A stretch of DNA of 64,000 nucleotides from DVEG01 sp964405435 (GCA_964405435.1 CAYOOD010000001.1:1-64000); one strand, 5' to 3'. Shown: positions 27,592 through 37,128, numbered from the stretch's first letter. Translations and numbers: made by a program. The notes: generated by a model not told the origin, from the sequence alone.

Positions 27592-30500
27592 CTATCCGTT
27601 CCCCTGAAAAAAAGTGGTTTTAAAATCGGCAGACTGGGATTCGGGAGGGGTGCGATCTCCCCAATGAACTACCGGATTAAAACTGTGAGAATCGCCATGT
27701 TTGCTCGAAATCGGGAAATTAGAAGAAGGGGGTTGCAAGGGCAGGGAGATCGTAAAGCGAGAACCGCGACCGCTGCTAGAATCGAGAGAAATCGAGCCGC
27801 CGTGAAGTTCGGCAAGCTTGCGGACGATCGCCAAACCCAGACCCGTCCCCTGATACTTGCGCGCCAAAGACGAATCAATTTGCGAAAACGGAGAGAAAAG
27901 GCGGAGTTGGTCCTCGCGATCGATGCCGATGCCGGTGTCCCAAACCGTGAAATAAATCATTTCCGAAATAGGAGCGCTTGGGGACTCATCCGAAGCTAGC
28001 TGGCTGCAGGAACGGGAGATTTTCAGACCAACCGATCCCTCGGGAGTAAACTTGATGGCATTGGAAAGCAAATTCAGCAGCATTTGTTTCAGCCGTCGGG
28101 GATCGACGAACATGTATTCCAAATCCGGTTCAACCTCAACCTCTAGCGTCAAGCCGTGATTGGTCACGCGCTCTTGAACCAGACTAATAACACTTTCACA
28201 AATATCGCGGATGAAGACCAACTGGGGCTCTAGTTCCAGCCGATCCGCTTCAATGCGCGAGAGGTCGAGAATGTCGTTGATCAGTTCTAGCAGGTGTTGG
28301 CCGCTGCTGTGGATGCGGTCAACGTAAAGTTTTTGTTTGGCGTTGAGCGGGCCAAAAGATTCTTCTAGCAGGACGCTAGAGAAGCCGAGAATGGCAGTCA
28401 GAGGCGTGCGGAGTTCGTGACTGGTGGTGGCAATAAATTCCTCTTTCAGGCGATTGATGGCGGTGAGCTGCTGATTTTGTTCTTGTAGAAGTTGCCACTG
28501 ACGGCGGATTTCCGTCACATCTTGACCGATGCCGATCGCCCGGTGAATGGTGCCGGCCTCATCGGCGATGGGGGCGTAGACGGTTTCAAACGTTCTTACC
28601 TCGCCGCCGAGAGAAACCTCGTAATTCACGACAACTTTTTCGCCCGTATTAAAGACTTGACGCAATAACGGTTCGATGGTAGATGCCCTTGAAGAGCAAA
28701 AATCGCCGAGAATCTCGCGGTCAGTTTTGCCGATAATGTCAGTGGCGGGCTTTCCGAGCAAAGCGGCACCGGCTGGGTTGATGGAGACGTAGCGCAGCAG
28801 AGCGTCGTATTCGACAAAAACATCGGTAGATTTTTCTAGGAACAAGCGGAAATAGTCAGCGCTAAGACGCTGTTGGTGTTCTTGGCGGTAGAGGCGGGCT
28901 TGGCGGATGGCGATCGCGCACTGGGCGGTGACCTGCTCTACCAAATTAATCTCTACCGGCTCAAAGTGGCGGTGAGTTTGGTGAAACATGCAAAGCATCC
29001 CGATCGGCCCTCGGTCGTCCAAAATCGGCCCGACGAGTTCAGACACGAATACTGATTGCCCGGTGCTAGCCGCCGAGGTGGCTCCGTCCCCCGGCATCGG
29101 TTTTTGGTTCAAAGGATAAGTGAGAAGCCAAAACAAAGCAGCCGCTTCATCTTGTCCCGTTTCTCCTTCTCCTTTGGCGGCGATCGCCTGCGACTGGGCA
29201 ACCGATGGCGCGACCGGGATGTCCAGAATGCAGGTTTCCCCTGCCAGCAGCCGTTGGCGGCAGTTTTCGTGCCAGTCTTGCAGGGAGAAACGCTTGCCGA
29301 CGAGGGATTGACCCAAGCGGAGCCTGCTGCTGAAGTGTTCGCACCGGATTTGCAGCAGTTGCTGTTCTGGCTCGAACAAGCTGGCATAACAAGCATCAAC
29401 CCCGAGAGTTTCAGCCAAGCCCTCCACGGCAGCTTTTAGCATCTGGTCTTCATCAAGGGTCTGGCGCAAGGTTTCAGTTAAGTGGCGGATCAGTTTTTCA
29501 AAATGCAGCGATCGCTCCAGAGATCGCGTGCGTTGGTTCACCCGATCTTCCAATTCGCGCGCGTGGGCTTGCAACTGATGCACCAGCGTCGCCTGCTCGA
29601 TGGCTATGGCCATTTGATTGCCCACTGCTTGCACGAGCTGTTTTTCATCTGCCGTCCAACATCTGGGGGCGCGACAGTGGTGAACCACCAACAATCCCCA
29701 CAGCGTGCGTTCGTGCGGTTGCGATGCTTCCTCAAAGCGCTGAATCGCCACGGCGATCATGCTCCTGACGTGTACTTCATCTAGCATTTGTCGGTGGCAT
29801 TCAGTCAGAGTTGCCGCGCGCACGTCGTCCACGCTCCACAGACGCCCGCTGCGATACGCTTCCAAGTATGGGGGGGGAATGCACTCAGCGGGAAACGACT
29901 GCCCCTTCATAGCCGGATAAGAGGGATTGACACTTTCGGCGATGCAAACGCCGCTGCTGTCGTCGTGCAACTGATACGCCAAAACTCGGTCTGCATCGAG
30001 CGCCTCAGTCAAGCGCTGCACAGCCGTATCGAGAATAGCGGACAAATCAAACGTCGTGCGAATTTTTGCCGAGATATCGCTCAGCAGGGCTTCCCGCTGC
30101 CGTCGCTGGCAGATTTCCTGTTCGGATCGGGTCTGCGCGCTCAGATCCGTTACAAAACTCAGCAGGTAGCTCTCTTCGTCCCCGTCTCCAACCAGCGACA
30201 TGGCAACTTCTGCGGTGACAAACGAACCGTCGCGGCGCAGGTAGCGCTTGCGCAGAGTTTGGCGTTTTAAGCCGCCTTGCAACATCTGTTGAATCAGCCT
30301 CACCTCGGCGGCAAAATCTGCTGGGTGAGAAATGGAGCGCCGATCCAAATGGCGCAACTGTGCCTCGGTGTAACCAGTCATGCGGCAAAACGCTGGATTG
30401 CTGCTGAGAATGCCGCCATCCAAGCTTTCGTAGAGAATTCCGATCGGCGCTTCCCAGAATAGGGGGCTAGAAAGTGCTGCTTCGCTGTTCCATTCAGCGG

Positions 30501-31431
30501 AGTGTATGGGCGTTCTGTCGCGGAGGCTGTTCAAAATAGGAGGTTGAGTGCCGGCGAGCGATCGCCAAGCGGCGTCGTATTTGGCGGCGGGAGTGTCGCT
30601 CCGACTGTTGCTGGCTGTTGAGTTTAGCGGGTGATGGGGCAAGGGTAAGGGTTGGCGCTCCAGTTGGGGATTGCGTCCCATCTCTTTAAAAGCATCTGAT
30701 TCCCAGGCACTGAGCAATTGCAGCCAGAATCGCCGCAGCACCTGGGCGCGATCGCTCGTCAAGTCAGCCGCTTCTAGATTGCAGCAGTGCGGGGCTGCCT
30801 CAGCGACGCTTCTGGCGCGCAGCAACTGCGCGATCGCTTCTGGATCGAAGACGAAGGACACTTCCCAACTAGAGATCGCGGACGTGGCTGTGGGAAGTTC
30901 TTTTCCAGAAGCCGGAACGCTTTCCCGATGCTGACGCGATTTTTCTGCCCGATCGCGATCGCCTTGTGAAGGTTCTATTCGCACCCAGACATTCAGCCAA
31001 GAACTCAGCGCCAGTACACTCGCTTGCACCCCGGGCAACTCAATTGACTTTAGCTTTGCCGCCGGATTACTTTCACTCACCCCCTGGAAAGTCGGAGGCA
31101 GCCACGGGGGGACTGCCCCTACAGGCGATCGATGGCGCTCGTCGGTTGGGAGTTCTTCTGGCGATCGGAGTGTTTCTCTCACTGCAGCCGGAAACACGAG
31201 CCAAGCGCGCGGCGCATCCTGCGTATTTTGGGCCGCAGAAAGCCAAAGTTGCTCCAATTGCTGGCACAGTTGTAAATTTTCGCCGGCCACCAATAACGCC
31301 CGCAGCCGACCGCTGGATGACAAGGTCGTTTGCAGAATTTGCAGGATGTAGCCTACATTGGGCCAAGTCAAATGCAATACAATTTGTCCTGGCAAAGTTG
31401 GATGGCTCATGTGTTGAGAGTTGAATTGCAA
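27592..31431 (-). CDS. Multi-sensor histidine kinase with cyanobacteriochrome-like GAF domain
   Basis: A 1279-residue soluble kinase. The N-terminal 300 residues are not recognised. PAS1 lies at about 325-435 (GILYESLDGGILSSNPAFCRM), GAF1 at 450-615, GAF2 at 645-850, PAS2 at 860-975, HisKA at 995-1060 with phospho-acceptor His 1005 (SHELRTPLTAILGF), and HATPase to the end (NLLSNAIKFTPEG, DTGIGI, GTGLGLAIVRKL). GAF1 has Cys 545-His 546 in TECHRQMLDEVHVRSMIAVA, then LWGLLVVHHC, the pattern of bilin-binding cyanobacteriochrome domains, so a light-sensing role is inferred. No receiver domain and no adjacent response regulator. An ATG at residue 8 is an alternative start. A palindromic repeat is translated near residue 105. 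Confidence 0.92.
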   Translation of the reverse strand: MQFNSQHMSHPTLPGQIVLHLTWPNVGYILQILQTTLSSSGRLRALLVAGENLQLCQQLEQLWLSAAQNTQDAPRAWLVFPAAVRETLRSPEELPTDERHRSPVGAVPPWLPPTFQGVSESNPAAKLKSIELPGVQASVLALSSWLNVWVRIEPSQGDRDRAEKSRQHRESVPASGKELPTATSAISSWEVSFVFDPEAIAQLLRARSVAEAAPHCCNLEAADLTSDRAQVLRRFWLQLLSAWESDAFKEMGRNPQLERQPLPLPHHPLNSTASNSRSDTPAAKYDAAWRSLAGTQPPILNSLRDRTPIHSAEWNSEAALSSPLFWEAPIGILYESLDGGILSSNPAFCRMTGYTEAQLRHLDRRSISHPADFAAEVRLIQQMLQGGLKRQTLRKRYLRRDGSFVTAEVAMSLVGDGDEESYLLSFVTDLSAQTRSEQEICQRRQREALLSDISAKIRTTFDLSAILDTAVQRLTEALDADRVLAYQLHDDSSGVCIAESVNPSYPAMKGQSFPAECIPPPYLEAYRSGRLWSVDDVRAATLTECHRQMLDEVHVRSMIAVAIQRFEEASQPHERTLWGLLVVHHCRAPRCWTADEKQLVQAVGNQMAIAIEQATLVHQLQAHARELEDRVNQRTRSLERSLHFEKLIRHLTETLRQTLDEDQMLKAAVEGLAETLGVDACYASLFEPEQQLLQIRCEHFSSRLRLGQSLVGKRFSLQDWHENCRQRLLAGETCILDIPVAPSVAQSQAIAAKGEGETGQDEAAALFWLLTYPLNQKPMPGDGATSAASTGQSVFVSELVGPILDDRGPIGMLCMFHQTHRHFEPVEINLVEQVTAQCAIAIRQARLYRQEHQQRLSADYFRLFLEKSTDVFVEYDALLRYVSINPAGAALLGKPATDIIGKTDREILGDFCSSRASTIEPLLRQVFNTGEKVVVNYEVSLGGEVRTFETVYAPIADEAGTIHRAIGIGQDVTEIRRQWQLLQEQNQQLTAINRLKEEFIATTSHELRTPLTAILGFSSVLLEESFGPLNAKQKLYVDRIHSSGQHLLELINDILDLSRIEADRLELEPQLVFIRDICESVISLVQERVTNHGLTLEVEVEPDLEYMFVDPRRLKQMLLNLLSNAIKFTPEGSVGLKISRSCSQLASDESPSAPISEMIYFTVWDTGIGIDREDQLRLFSPFSQIDSSLARKYQGTGLGLAIVRKLAELHGGSISLDSSSGRGSRFTISLPLQPPSSNFPISSKHGDSHSFNPVVHWGDRTPPESQSADFKTTFFQGNG
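31094..31124. repeat. Palindromic repeat inside the kinase gene
   Basis: The 27 bases at 31098-31124 match 41329-41355 with a single substitution. On the kinase strand the copy encodes SPVGAVPPWLP in the N-terminal region and keeps the frame open. Confidence 0.8.
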
Positions 31432-31812
31432 AGTTGCTGACTTAATTAATTGTTAACAGTCACCCTGTCCGCCAGAAAAGCGGGAATCAACCAAAAAAAT
31501 TTCTACTGAACTTATCAAACAGAAACAGCGGCCAACCGTTGACCGGGGTTCTGACTGCCGAAAAGCTCGCTCTGCGCTAAAAAAAATTAATCACAGCGGC
31601 AAGCATTCCGAAAAAATCAGCAGCCACCGAATGGCACGATGCCTCAGACCGGGCGATCGCCTTCTTATACTATTGTGCCCCGATCCTGCACGCGCGAATA
31701 TTAAGATCCCAAATCAGCAAGAGGGCAAAAGTCCCTGACAGGGTGCAACAGAAGGGATTTTACTGCAGCCCTTTATAGCTGGGCTTTACTGAAATACTTC
31801 TCTCGGCGATCT
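31432..31812. other. Gap between kinase and PstS-like genes
   Basis: Kinase promoter region. AGCCC/GGGCT near 31768-31787 forms a small hairpin past the PstS-like stop, without a T tract. Nothing else is recognised. Confidence 0.4.
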
Positions 31813-32850
31813 CTAGCGGATTCTCACAAATCCAGCGTTTTCGATCGCCGCTTGTCCTTGAGGCGTCAGCAGCAAATTTGCATACGCCTCGCCGGCTTGC
31901 TGGTCTATCTGGCCATTCTGTTTGACAACGACAAACAGGTTGCGGGTCATTGGGTATCTCCCTTGCTGGAAAGCCTCTAGGTTGAGCTGATTCCGCTGAG
32001 CCGGACACTGCTGAGGCGGGACAAAGGGCGGTTTGTAAGGGGGGACAAATTCACCGCCGCCGCGCCCGATCGCTACTGGTTTAATGCTGCATTGAGGAAC
32101 CACTTCTGGGGCAGACGCAAAGTAAATCCCGCCCGGAGAGTTGGCGACTCTTCGCAGCGCTTCCGTCGTGTTGGGGACAAATTGAACGTTCGCCCCAAAA
32201 GCCTGTCCCCCGAGGATTTGTTCCACAAACAGATCGACGGTTCCGCCCGAGTCAGTCGGTCGCGAATAGGGCGCGATGCGGAGATTTGGCCCTCCCACTT
32301 GGCTCCAATTGTCGATCTGGCCGGTATAAATCGCTTTTAGCTGGCTGAGACTTAAACCCTCTAAGTTCAAACTGGGGTTGACGGCGACTGCCAACCCGTC
32401 GATCGCCACGGGAATTTGCTGCAGGCTAAATCCTCGCTGCTGCGCCTGCTGAAATTCGCTCTCTCGAATCGGTCGGGACGACTGGGCAAAACTCAGTTGC
32501 CCGTCTAAAAGCATTTTAATGCCAGCGTCCGAGCTGGACGGACTGCCTGCTGGCTGGACATAGCGCAGCTTAAATTCAGGGCGGGCTGCTTGAATGGCAG
32601 AATCAACTGAGAGCCGGATGGGAGCCCACGAGGTACTCCCGCCGTAGCTGAACAGTCCCGTCGGAACTTCCTGCACTTTGGCAAAACCTTCGCGATCGTC
32701 CTGTGTGGTTTGGTTGTTTGATGGCACGGGGCGCTTTGGCACAGCGGCGAAGCGCTGGCTCAACCACCAAGCTCCAACGCCCACTAACCCGGCTGTAATC
32801 AGCAGGCTCGAGATTAGAACGGCTGTTTCATTTTTTTGTGACATGGCCAT
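31813..32850 (-). CDS. Membrane-anchored PstS-like phosphate-binding protein
   Basis: A 345-residue protein of the PstS/SphX family. Instead of a cleavable signal or lipobox it has one N-terminal membrane helix (AVLISSLLITAGLVGVGAWWL), so it should be tethered in the periplasm. The fold shows SYGGSTSWAPI (ligand-binding Ser/Thr cluster), GSPSSSDAGIKMLLDGQLSFAQSSRPI, LKAIYTGQIDNWSQVGG and SRPTDSGGTVDLF, which are typical phosphate-binding positions. No pstC, pstA or pstB lies nearby, and no Pho box is evident upstream. Stand-alone versions may sense or scavenge phosphate, or have another anion ligand. Confidence 0.85.
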   Translation of the reverse strand: MAMSQKNETAVLISSLLITAGLVGVGAWWLSQRFAAVPKRPVPSNNQTTQDDREGFAKVQEVPTGLFSYGGSTSWAPIRLSVDSAIQAARPEFKLRYVQPAGSPSSSDAGIKMLLDGQLSFAQSSRPIRESEFQQAQQRGFSLQQIPVAIDGLAVAVNPSLNLEGLSLSQLKAIYTGQIDNWSQVGGPNLRIAPYSRPTDSGGTVDLFVEQILGGQAFGANVQFVPNTTEALRRVANSPGGIYFASAPEVVPQCSIKPVAIGRGGGEFVPPYKPPFVPPQQCPAQRNQLNLEAFQQGRYPMTRNLFVVVKQNGQIDQQAGEAYANLLLTPQGQAAIENAGFVRIR

Positions 32851-33269
32851 ATTCTATTATGGGCAATTTGTTTTATAATTGCAATTGTATACGCCTACTT
32901 TTTTATTGAAAAGCTTGCAAAATAGGCGATATAAAAAACCACCTCCTACAAAAATCATGCAAATTTTACGGCTATGGTGTAGACGAGCTGACTGGGCGCT
33001 CTCACTCTAGGGTAACTTTTCGGTCTGCGTCACGGAGCGAAAAGGACAGAAGAACAGGGAGAGGAGGGCGATTGGCTCGATCGCCCTCGCTTTCCTCTGC
33101 ACGCGATCGAGTCCGCCTGGGTGCCCCTGTCCCTTTCAGCCAACAACGCCATAACAGGATTTTGCGTTAGAGAAGCATAGATTGCTTGAAAAGCAAGGCG
33201 AGATAAAAGTAGAATAATAAAAACTTTTTTCAGGCCCGCGTCGAGGTAAAAGATAAAAAACAAAATTCC
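32851..33269. other. Divergent promoter region
   Basis: AT-rich near 32855-32960, then an ordinary region with GGCGAT/ATCGCC words near 33067-33086 forming a small stem. No gene or regulator site is supported. Confidence 0.4.
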
Positions 33270-34580
33270 ATGACGCCAACCCAGTTCCCCAAAAGGCCCC
33301 TGCCACCACCGCTGACGGGAGCGGAGGAAGGGTCTTTCGCGTACTTGACGGTGATTGAGCGGTTGCCTCAGATCGCGCGCCGCAGCGTAGCGGAGAATAA
33401 TTTCCCGATCGCGATCGTCGAAAATCTAGAAAGACTGGCAGGGGAAATCCCAGAGCAACCAGTCAGAGCGATCGCCGATGCGGGAGCGCCGGATCTGGCA
33501 GCGTGGGCGACCTATGTACAGCCCTATTTGGGCAAAAACTGGCTGGATGTTCCCTGGTATTTTGCCGAAGCGTACTTTTACCGGCGCATCTTGGAAGCGA
33601 CGCAATACTTCCAACCCGGGAAGTGGCAGGGCGTCGATCCTTATAGCGTTCAAAAGCGCCTCGGTTTGGAGATGGCAAAAAGTTCCGTGCAGGCATTGAG
33701 CGCGCGGGTTAGCGATCTGCAAGCCAAATGGGACAAAAAAGATTTAGAACACCTGCTATATTTTGCACTGTGGGGCAACCGCGTAGACCTGAGTTTGTGG
33801 CCAGCAGATGAAAGCGATTCGCCTGACGGCGATAGCTATAGCCCTTTCGGGCATGGCTGCGCTAACGCTTCACGCAGTCGCACGGATGTCGAGCAAGAAA
33901 TAACGAGAATTCTGGCGAATGACGCGCCCGCAGTAGCAGAACGCTGGGCAAGTTCTCGGGGCTTAAAAATAGACTTTATCATCGACAATGCCGGGTTTGA
34001 GCTATTCTGCGATCTGTGTTTGGCAGACTTTTTGCTCAGCAGCCAGATTGCCAGTTTGGTACGCTTTCACTTGAAAGCGCATCCGACGTTTGTATCGGAT
34101 GCGATGATAGCAGACGTTCGCAATACGGTAGAGGTGCTGGCGGCAGATGAACAGGCACCGGCGCGAGCGATCGCCAGTCGGTTGCGAGAGTCCCTACATG
34201 TGAATCGCTTGCAGGTGCGCGAGGATTTCTTTTGGACCTCGCCGCTAGCATTCTGGGAAATGCCGCAATCGTTGCGCCTGTTGCTGGCAGAAGCCAATTG
34301 GGTTGTCGTCAAGGGAGATGCCAATTATCGCAGATTGCTCGGCGATCGCCACTGGGAATTCACAACCCCCTTTGCAGAGATTGCGGGCTACTTTCCCGCG
34401 CCCTTAGTGGCGCTGCGGACTCTCAAGTCAGAAGTTGCGTCTGGTTTGCATTCCTTTGAGATAGAAGAACTCAGCAGAAAAGATTCAGATTGGCTGACAG
34501 ACGGACAGTGGGGCCTTATTCAGATGTACCCGGACAGTGTCCAGTTACCCCAAGATAATAGGGAATCGTTAAAACTTTAG
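33270..34580 (+). CDS. DUF89 (ARMT1-like) damage-control phosphatase
   Basis: A 436-residue protein of the DUF89 family, metal-dependent phosphatases thought to remove damaged or harmful phosphometabolites. Family features: PWYFAEAYFYRRILEATQYF, the metal site FIIDNAGFELFCDLCLADFL (Asp and Asn), FHLKAHPTFVSDA, and WVVVKGDANYRRLLGDRHW with the conserved Lys-Gly-Asp-Asn, then ALRTLKSEV. Residues about 184-204 (SPDGDSYSPFGHGCANASRS) look like an extra segment encoded by an inserted repeat, in a linker before the metal site. Substrate unknown. Monocistronic, divergent from the PstS-like gene. Confidence 0.88.
   Translation: MTPTQFPKRPLPPPLTGAEEGSFAYLTVIERLPQIARRSVAENNFPIAIVENLERLAGEIPEQPVRAIADAGAPDLAAWATYVQPYLGKNWLDVPWYFAEAYFYRRILEATQYFQPGKWQGVDPYSVQKRLGLEMAKSSVQALSARVSDLQAKWDKKDLEHLLYFALWGNRVDLSLWPADESDSPDGDSYSPFGHGCANASRSRTDVEQEITRILANDAPAVAERWASSRGLKIDFIIDNAGFELFCDLCLADFLLSSQIASLVRFHLKAHPTFVSDAMIADVRNTVEVLAADEQAPARAIASRLRESLHVNRLQVREDFFWTSPLAFWEMPQSLRLLLAEANWVVVKGDANYRRLLGDRHWEFTTPFAEIAGYFPAPLVALRTLKSEVASGLHSFEIEELSRKDSDWLTDGQWGLIQMYPDSVQLPQDNRESLKL
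33821..33882. repeat. Repeat insertion in the DUF89 gene
   Basis: Contains GCGATAGCTATAGC, GCCCTTTCGGGC and GCTTCACGC words shared with the repeat at 42465-42522. It stays in frame and adds about 20 residues that lack the family pattern. Confidence 0.55.
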
Positions 34581-34796
34581 TGTCCTATTTAGCGGAAGTG
34601 ACTTTCTTTACAGCTCCGCATAAAATACTTCTCGTTTAGTCTGCTTTGAATCAAAAATATCAAGCAGCCTAGAACGTCCCGTCTGGAGGAAGTAACTTTT
34701 TTATAAAAAGTTAAGAATTCCTTCCCGTGTCATTGGCTTGAAATAAAAAGTATAGAGCCATTTTGGAAGCATTACTATTGCTAAGGCACATCCGAT

Positions 34797-35690
34797 ATGA
34801 TGGAAAAAATGAACATTTACCAAAAATCTACACCTTTTTCGCTGGACTGTGAAGATATCTTCAACGAGCCCCAAAATCAGCGAAGCTTAATTTTTCCTCT
34901 AGCCTGTTGTTTGAGTGCCGTAGCTTTTTTGCTAGTCCCCGCCGACCGACAAACTCTGGGAGAAATGTTAGTGGGAAATGTTCTCAACCATATTTATCCT
35001 CATGCCCACCATGCGCCCACTCCTTACCCGGTCGAAAAACCCCGCCCACTATATCCGCCAATCAAAAATAATCCTAACGACATGCTTGTCAATAAAATAA
35101 TACAGTATATGATGCGGCAAAGGTATAAAATATTTTTGGGAGAAGGGCAATACAATATCGTCTATATCGAAGGAATGAATTTAGACGGCTCCCTCAACGA
35201 AAATGCCCCCAACCATTTTAACGATTTGCGATTAATTATCGAAATAATTGACGGGATGCCTCGCATCGTCAACAAGTGGGAAGCCACCACAGAACCCGGA
35301 ATTTATTATACCCAGAATCCCCAAGATGAAAACGGAGCCTTCCGCATTAAACCCGGTCAATATACAGCCTGGGAAATCGGCTATCATTGGGGCAATTTTG
35401 GCGAAACTCAGGAAGGCTTAGTACAGATACAACCCATCTCTGGTTACAGAGACTTTTACATGAATTATACCAGGGAAGGTCAAGTTTACACTGGGTTGTA
35501 TGATATTAATCAACATCACGCCAATGATTCCTACTATGAAAATATTGGGTATTATGGTGCGGGATGTTTGGTTGGTCGAACCGCCTTCGGTCATGCAGAG
35601 TTTATGGAAATACTCAAAAGCGATGTCAGGTATCAGAAAGATCCGTACTTCGTCTTTACCACGACTGTCATATTAGCTGAGTCATTGTAA
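34797..35690 (+). CDS. Conserved unknown protein with GCLVGR motif, possibly cell-wall related
   Basis: A 297-residue protein. One hydrophobic segment near residues 31-48 (FPLACCLSAVAFLLVPA) is a probable anchor or signal; a proline-rich stretch (PYPVEKPRPLYPP) follows. The rest contains YNIVYIEGMNLDGSLNENAPN, WEATTEPGIYYTQNP, FRIKPGQYTAWEIGYHWG, INQHHA and GAGCLVGRTAFGH. I have the impression that this block recurs in bacterial and phage proteins, often next to peptidoglycan-binding domains. The His/Cys/Arg set resembles L,D-transpeptidase (YkuD) active sites but order and spacing differ, so the activity is unproven. It stands alone. Confidence 0.75.
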   Translation: MMEKMNIYQKSTPFSLDCEDIFNEPQNQRSLIFPLACCLSAVAFLLVPADRQTLGEMLVGNVLNHIYPHAHHAPTPYPVEKPRPLYPPIKNNPNDMLVNKIIQYMMRQRYKIFLGEGQYNIVYIEGMNLDGSLNENAPNHFNDLRLIIEIIDGMPRIVNKWEATTEPGIYYTQNPQDENGAFRIKPGQYTAWEIGYHWGNFGETQEGLVQIQPISGYRDFYMNYTREGQVYTGLYDINQHHANDSYYENIGYYGAGCLVGRTAFGHAEFMEILKSDVRYQKDPYFVFTTTVILAESL

Positions 35691-35725
35691 TTACAAGCAG
35701 TGATTAAATAATTGGCTTTTTGCTC

Positions 35726-35758
35726 AGAAACCCGGTTTCTTGAAGAAACCGGGTTTCT
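35726..35758. repeat. 33-bp palindromic repeat, copy 1
   Basis: AGAAACCCGGTTTCTT and its complement form a near-perfect 33-bp palindrome with a one-base centre, between the GCLVGR gene and the deacetylase gene. A second copy is at 41423-41455. Confidence 0.9.
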
Positions 35759-35847
35759 AAGTGCTAAAATAGCATTGGCTAGAGGCGATCGCGCATTTCT
35801 GGCGCGAGCATCGCGCAGTGTGCGGATACAGCAACAATTCTTCCCAA

Positions 35848-36765
35848 ATGGATTTGCCCATCGTTTACCATCCCGATTACGTTGCCCCGCTGCCGGAAGG
35901 GCACCGCTTTCCCATGCCCAAATTTCGCCTGCTTTACGAAATGCTTTTAGCAGATAGGGTAGCGCAGCCACTGCAATTTTACAAGCCAGTGCGTCCCCCG
36001 CAAGATTGGATCGAATTGGTACACGAACCGAGTTACGTTCGAGCGTACTGTGAGGGCACCTTAGATGCGAAAGCACAGCGGCGGATAGGATTGCCGTGGA
36101 GTGCGGCGCTGGCAAATCGCACCTGCGTAGCCGTGGGGGGTACAATTCTCACCGCCAGACTGGCGCTGACTTACGGGCTGGCGTGCAATACAGCGGGGGG
36201 AACGCATCACGCCTTTCCCGATTTTGGTTCGGGGTTTTGCATTTTCAATGATATGGCGATCGCATCTCGCCTGCTGCAACAACAAGGATACGCCCGCAAA
36301 ATTCTCATCGTCGATCTCGACGTGCATCAGGGAGACGGAACTGCCGTTATTTTTCAAAATGACGACAGCGTTTTTACCTTCTCGATGCACTGCGAAGTCA
36401 ATTTCCCCGGTACGAAACAACAGAGCGATTTAGACGTGCCCTTGCCGGAAGGGATGGAAGACGACGAGTATTTGCAAACGCTAGATAAATATTTACCAGA
36501 TTTGCTGTCAAAAGTCAAGCCGGATTTAGTCTTTTACGATGCTGGAGTAGATACCCATGCGGGCGATCGCCTGGGCAAGTTAGCGATGACAGACACGGGA
36601 TTATTTCGCCGCGACATGCAGGTTTTGAGTACCTGCCTCGCTGTCGGTTATCCCGTCGCCTGCGTCATCGGCGGCGGCTATGCCGACGACATGAAATCGC
36701 TCGTTTACCGGCACTCGCTGTTACATCGAGCTGCGTCTCAAGTATTCCGGCAGTATAAACTTTGA
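35848..36765 (+). CDS. Histone-deacetylase-family (acetoin-utilisation-type) deacetylase
   Basis: About 305 residues from the ATG at 35848 (MDLPIVYHPDY). Zn-dependent amidohydrolase with the family set: GGTHHAFPDFGSGFCIFNDMA (His-His charge relay), VDLDVHQGDGTA (Asp and His zinc ligands), YDAGVDTHAGDRLG (second Asp ligand) and CVIGGGYADD. Bacterial members deacetylate acetylpolyamines, acetyl-lysine or small amides; the substrate is unknown here. The frame extends 10 codons upstream to 35818, but the family usually begins at this Met. No ribosome site is obvious. Confidence 0.92.
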   Translation: MDLPIVYHPDYVAPLPEGHRFPMPKFRLLYEMLLADRVAQPLQFYKPVRPPQDWIELVHEPSYVRAYCEGTLDAKAQRRIGLPWSAALANRTCVAVGGTILTARLALTYGLACNTAGGTHHAFPDFGSGFCIFNDMAIASRLLQQQGYARKILIVDLDVHQGDGTAVIFQNDDSVFTFSMHCEVNFPGTKQQSDLDVPLPEGMEDDEYLQTLDKYLPDLLSKVKPDLVFYDAGVDTHAGDRLGKLAMTDTGLFRRDMQVLSTCLAVGYPVACVIGGGYADDMKSLVYRHSLLHRAASQVFRQYKL

Positions 36766-37128
36766 AATGGCGAAAGTCGAGATTATATGGCTGTAAATGG
36801 CGGTTATATTACCTTAAAAGAGAAGTAATAATTTCTCAAACTGATGCTGGAGGGGGCGGTAAAGGAAGCGATCGCCTGAGCGTGCGGGCGAGTTGCCGTT
36901 GCCAGAGCGCTCGCCTGCCATTATGCTGCTGATATAAAAACGCTGGCTTATTAGTATTTTCTGTTACAGCATTTAAAGGAGCGATCGCGCTATGGGTTGC
37001 GGCTGTGAGCCAGGGTTCTGAGCATCACTGTTCGCCAGTTTGTCTGCAACAAAAATTAACTTTTTCTTTGAGTTCAATGATTCTCCTCAGCCTATAAGAT
37101 ATGTAGAAATGCTTGAACTTGCTACCCA
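36766..37128. other. Gap before the GTPase genes
   Basis: Contains HIP1 sites and a GC-rich inverted repeat (GGCGAG and CTCGCC near 36889-36917). It should hold the promoter of the three-gene GTPase run. No clear element was identified. Confidence 0.4.

Noticed and set aside
32851..32940. Pho box before the PstS-like gene
   Set aside because: No CTTAACCT-type direct repeats are visible.
35633..36145. A 170-codon minus-strand frame over the deacetylase start
   Set aside because: It overlaps the palindrome and a clear gene on the other strand; no family pattern.
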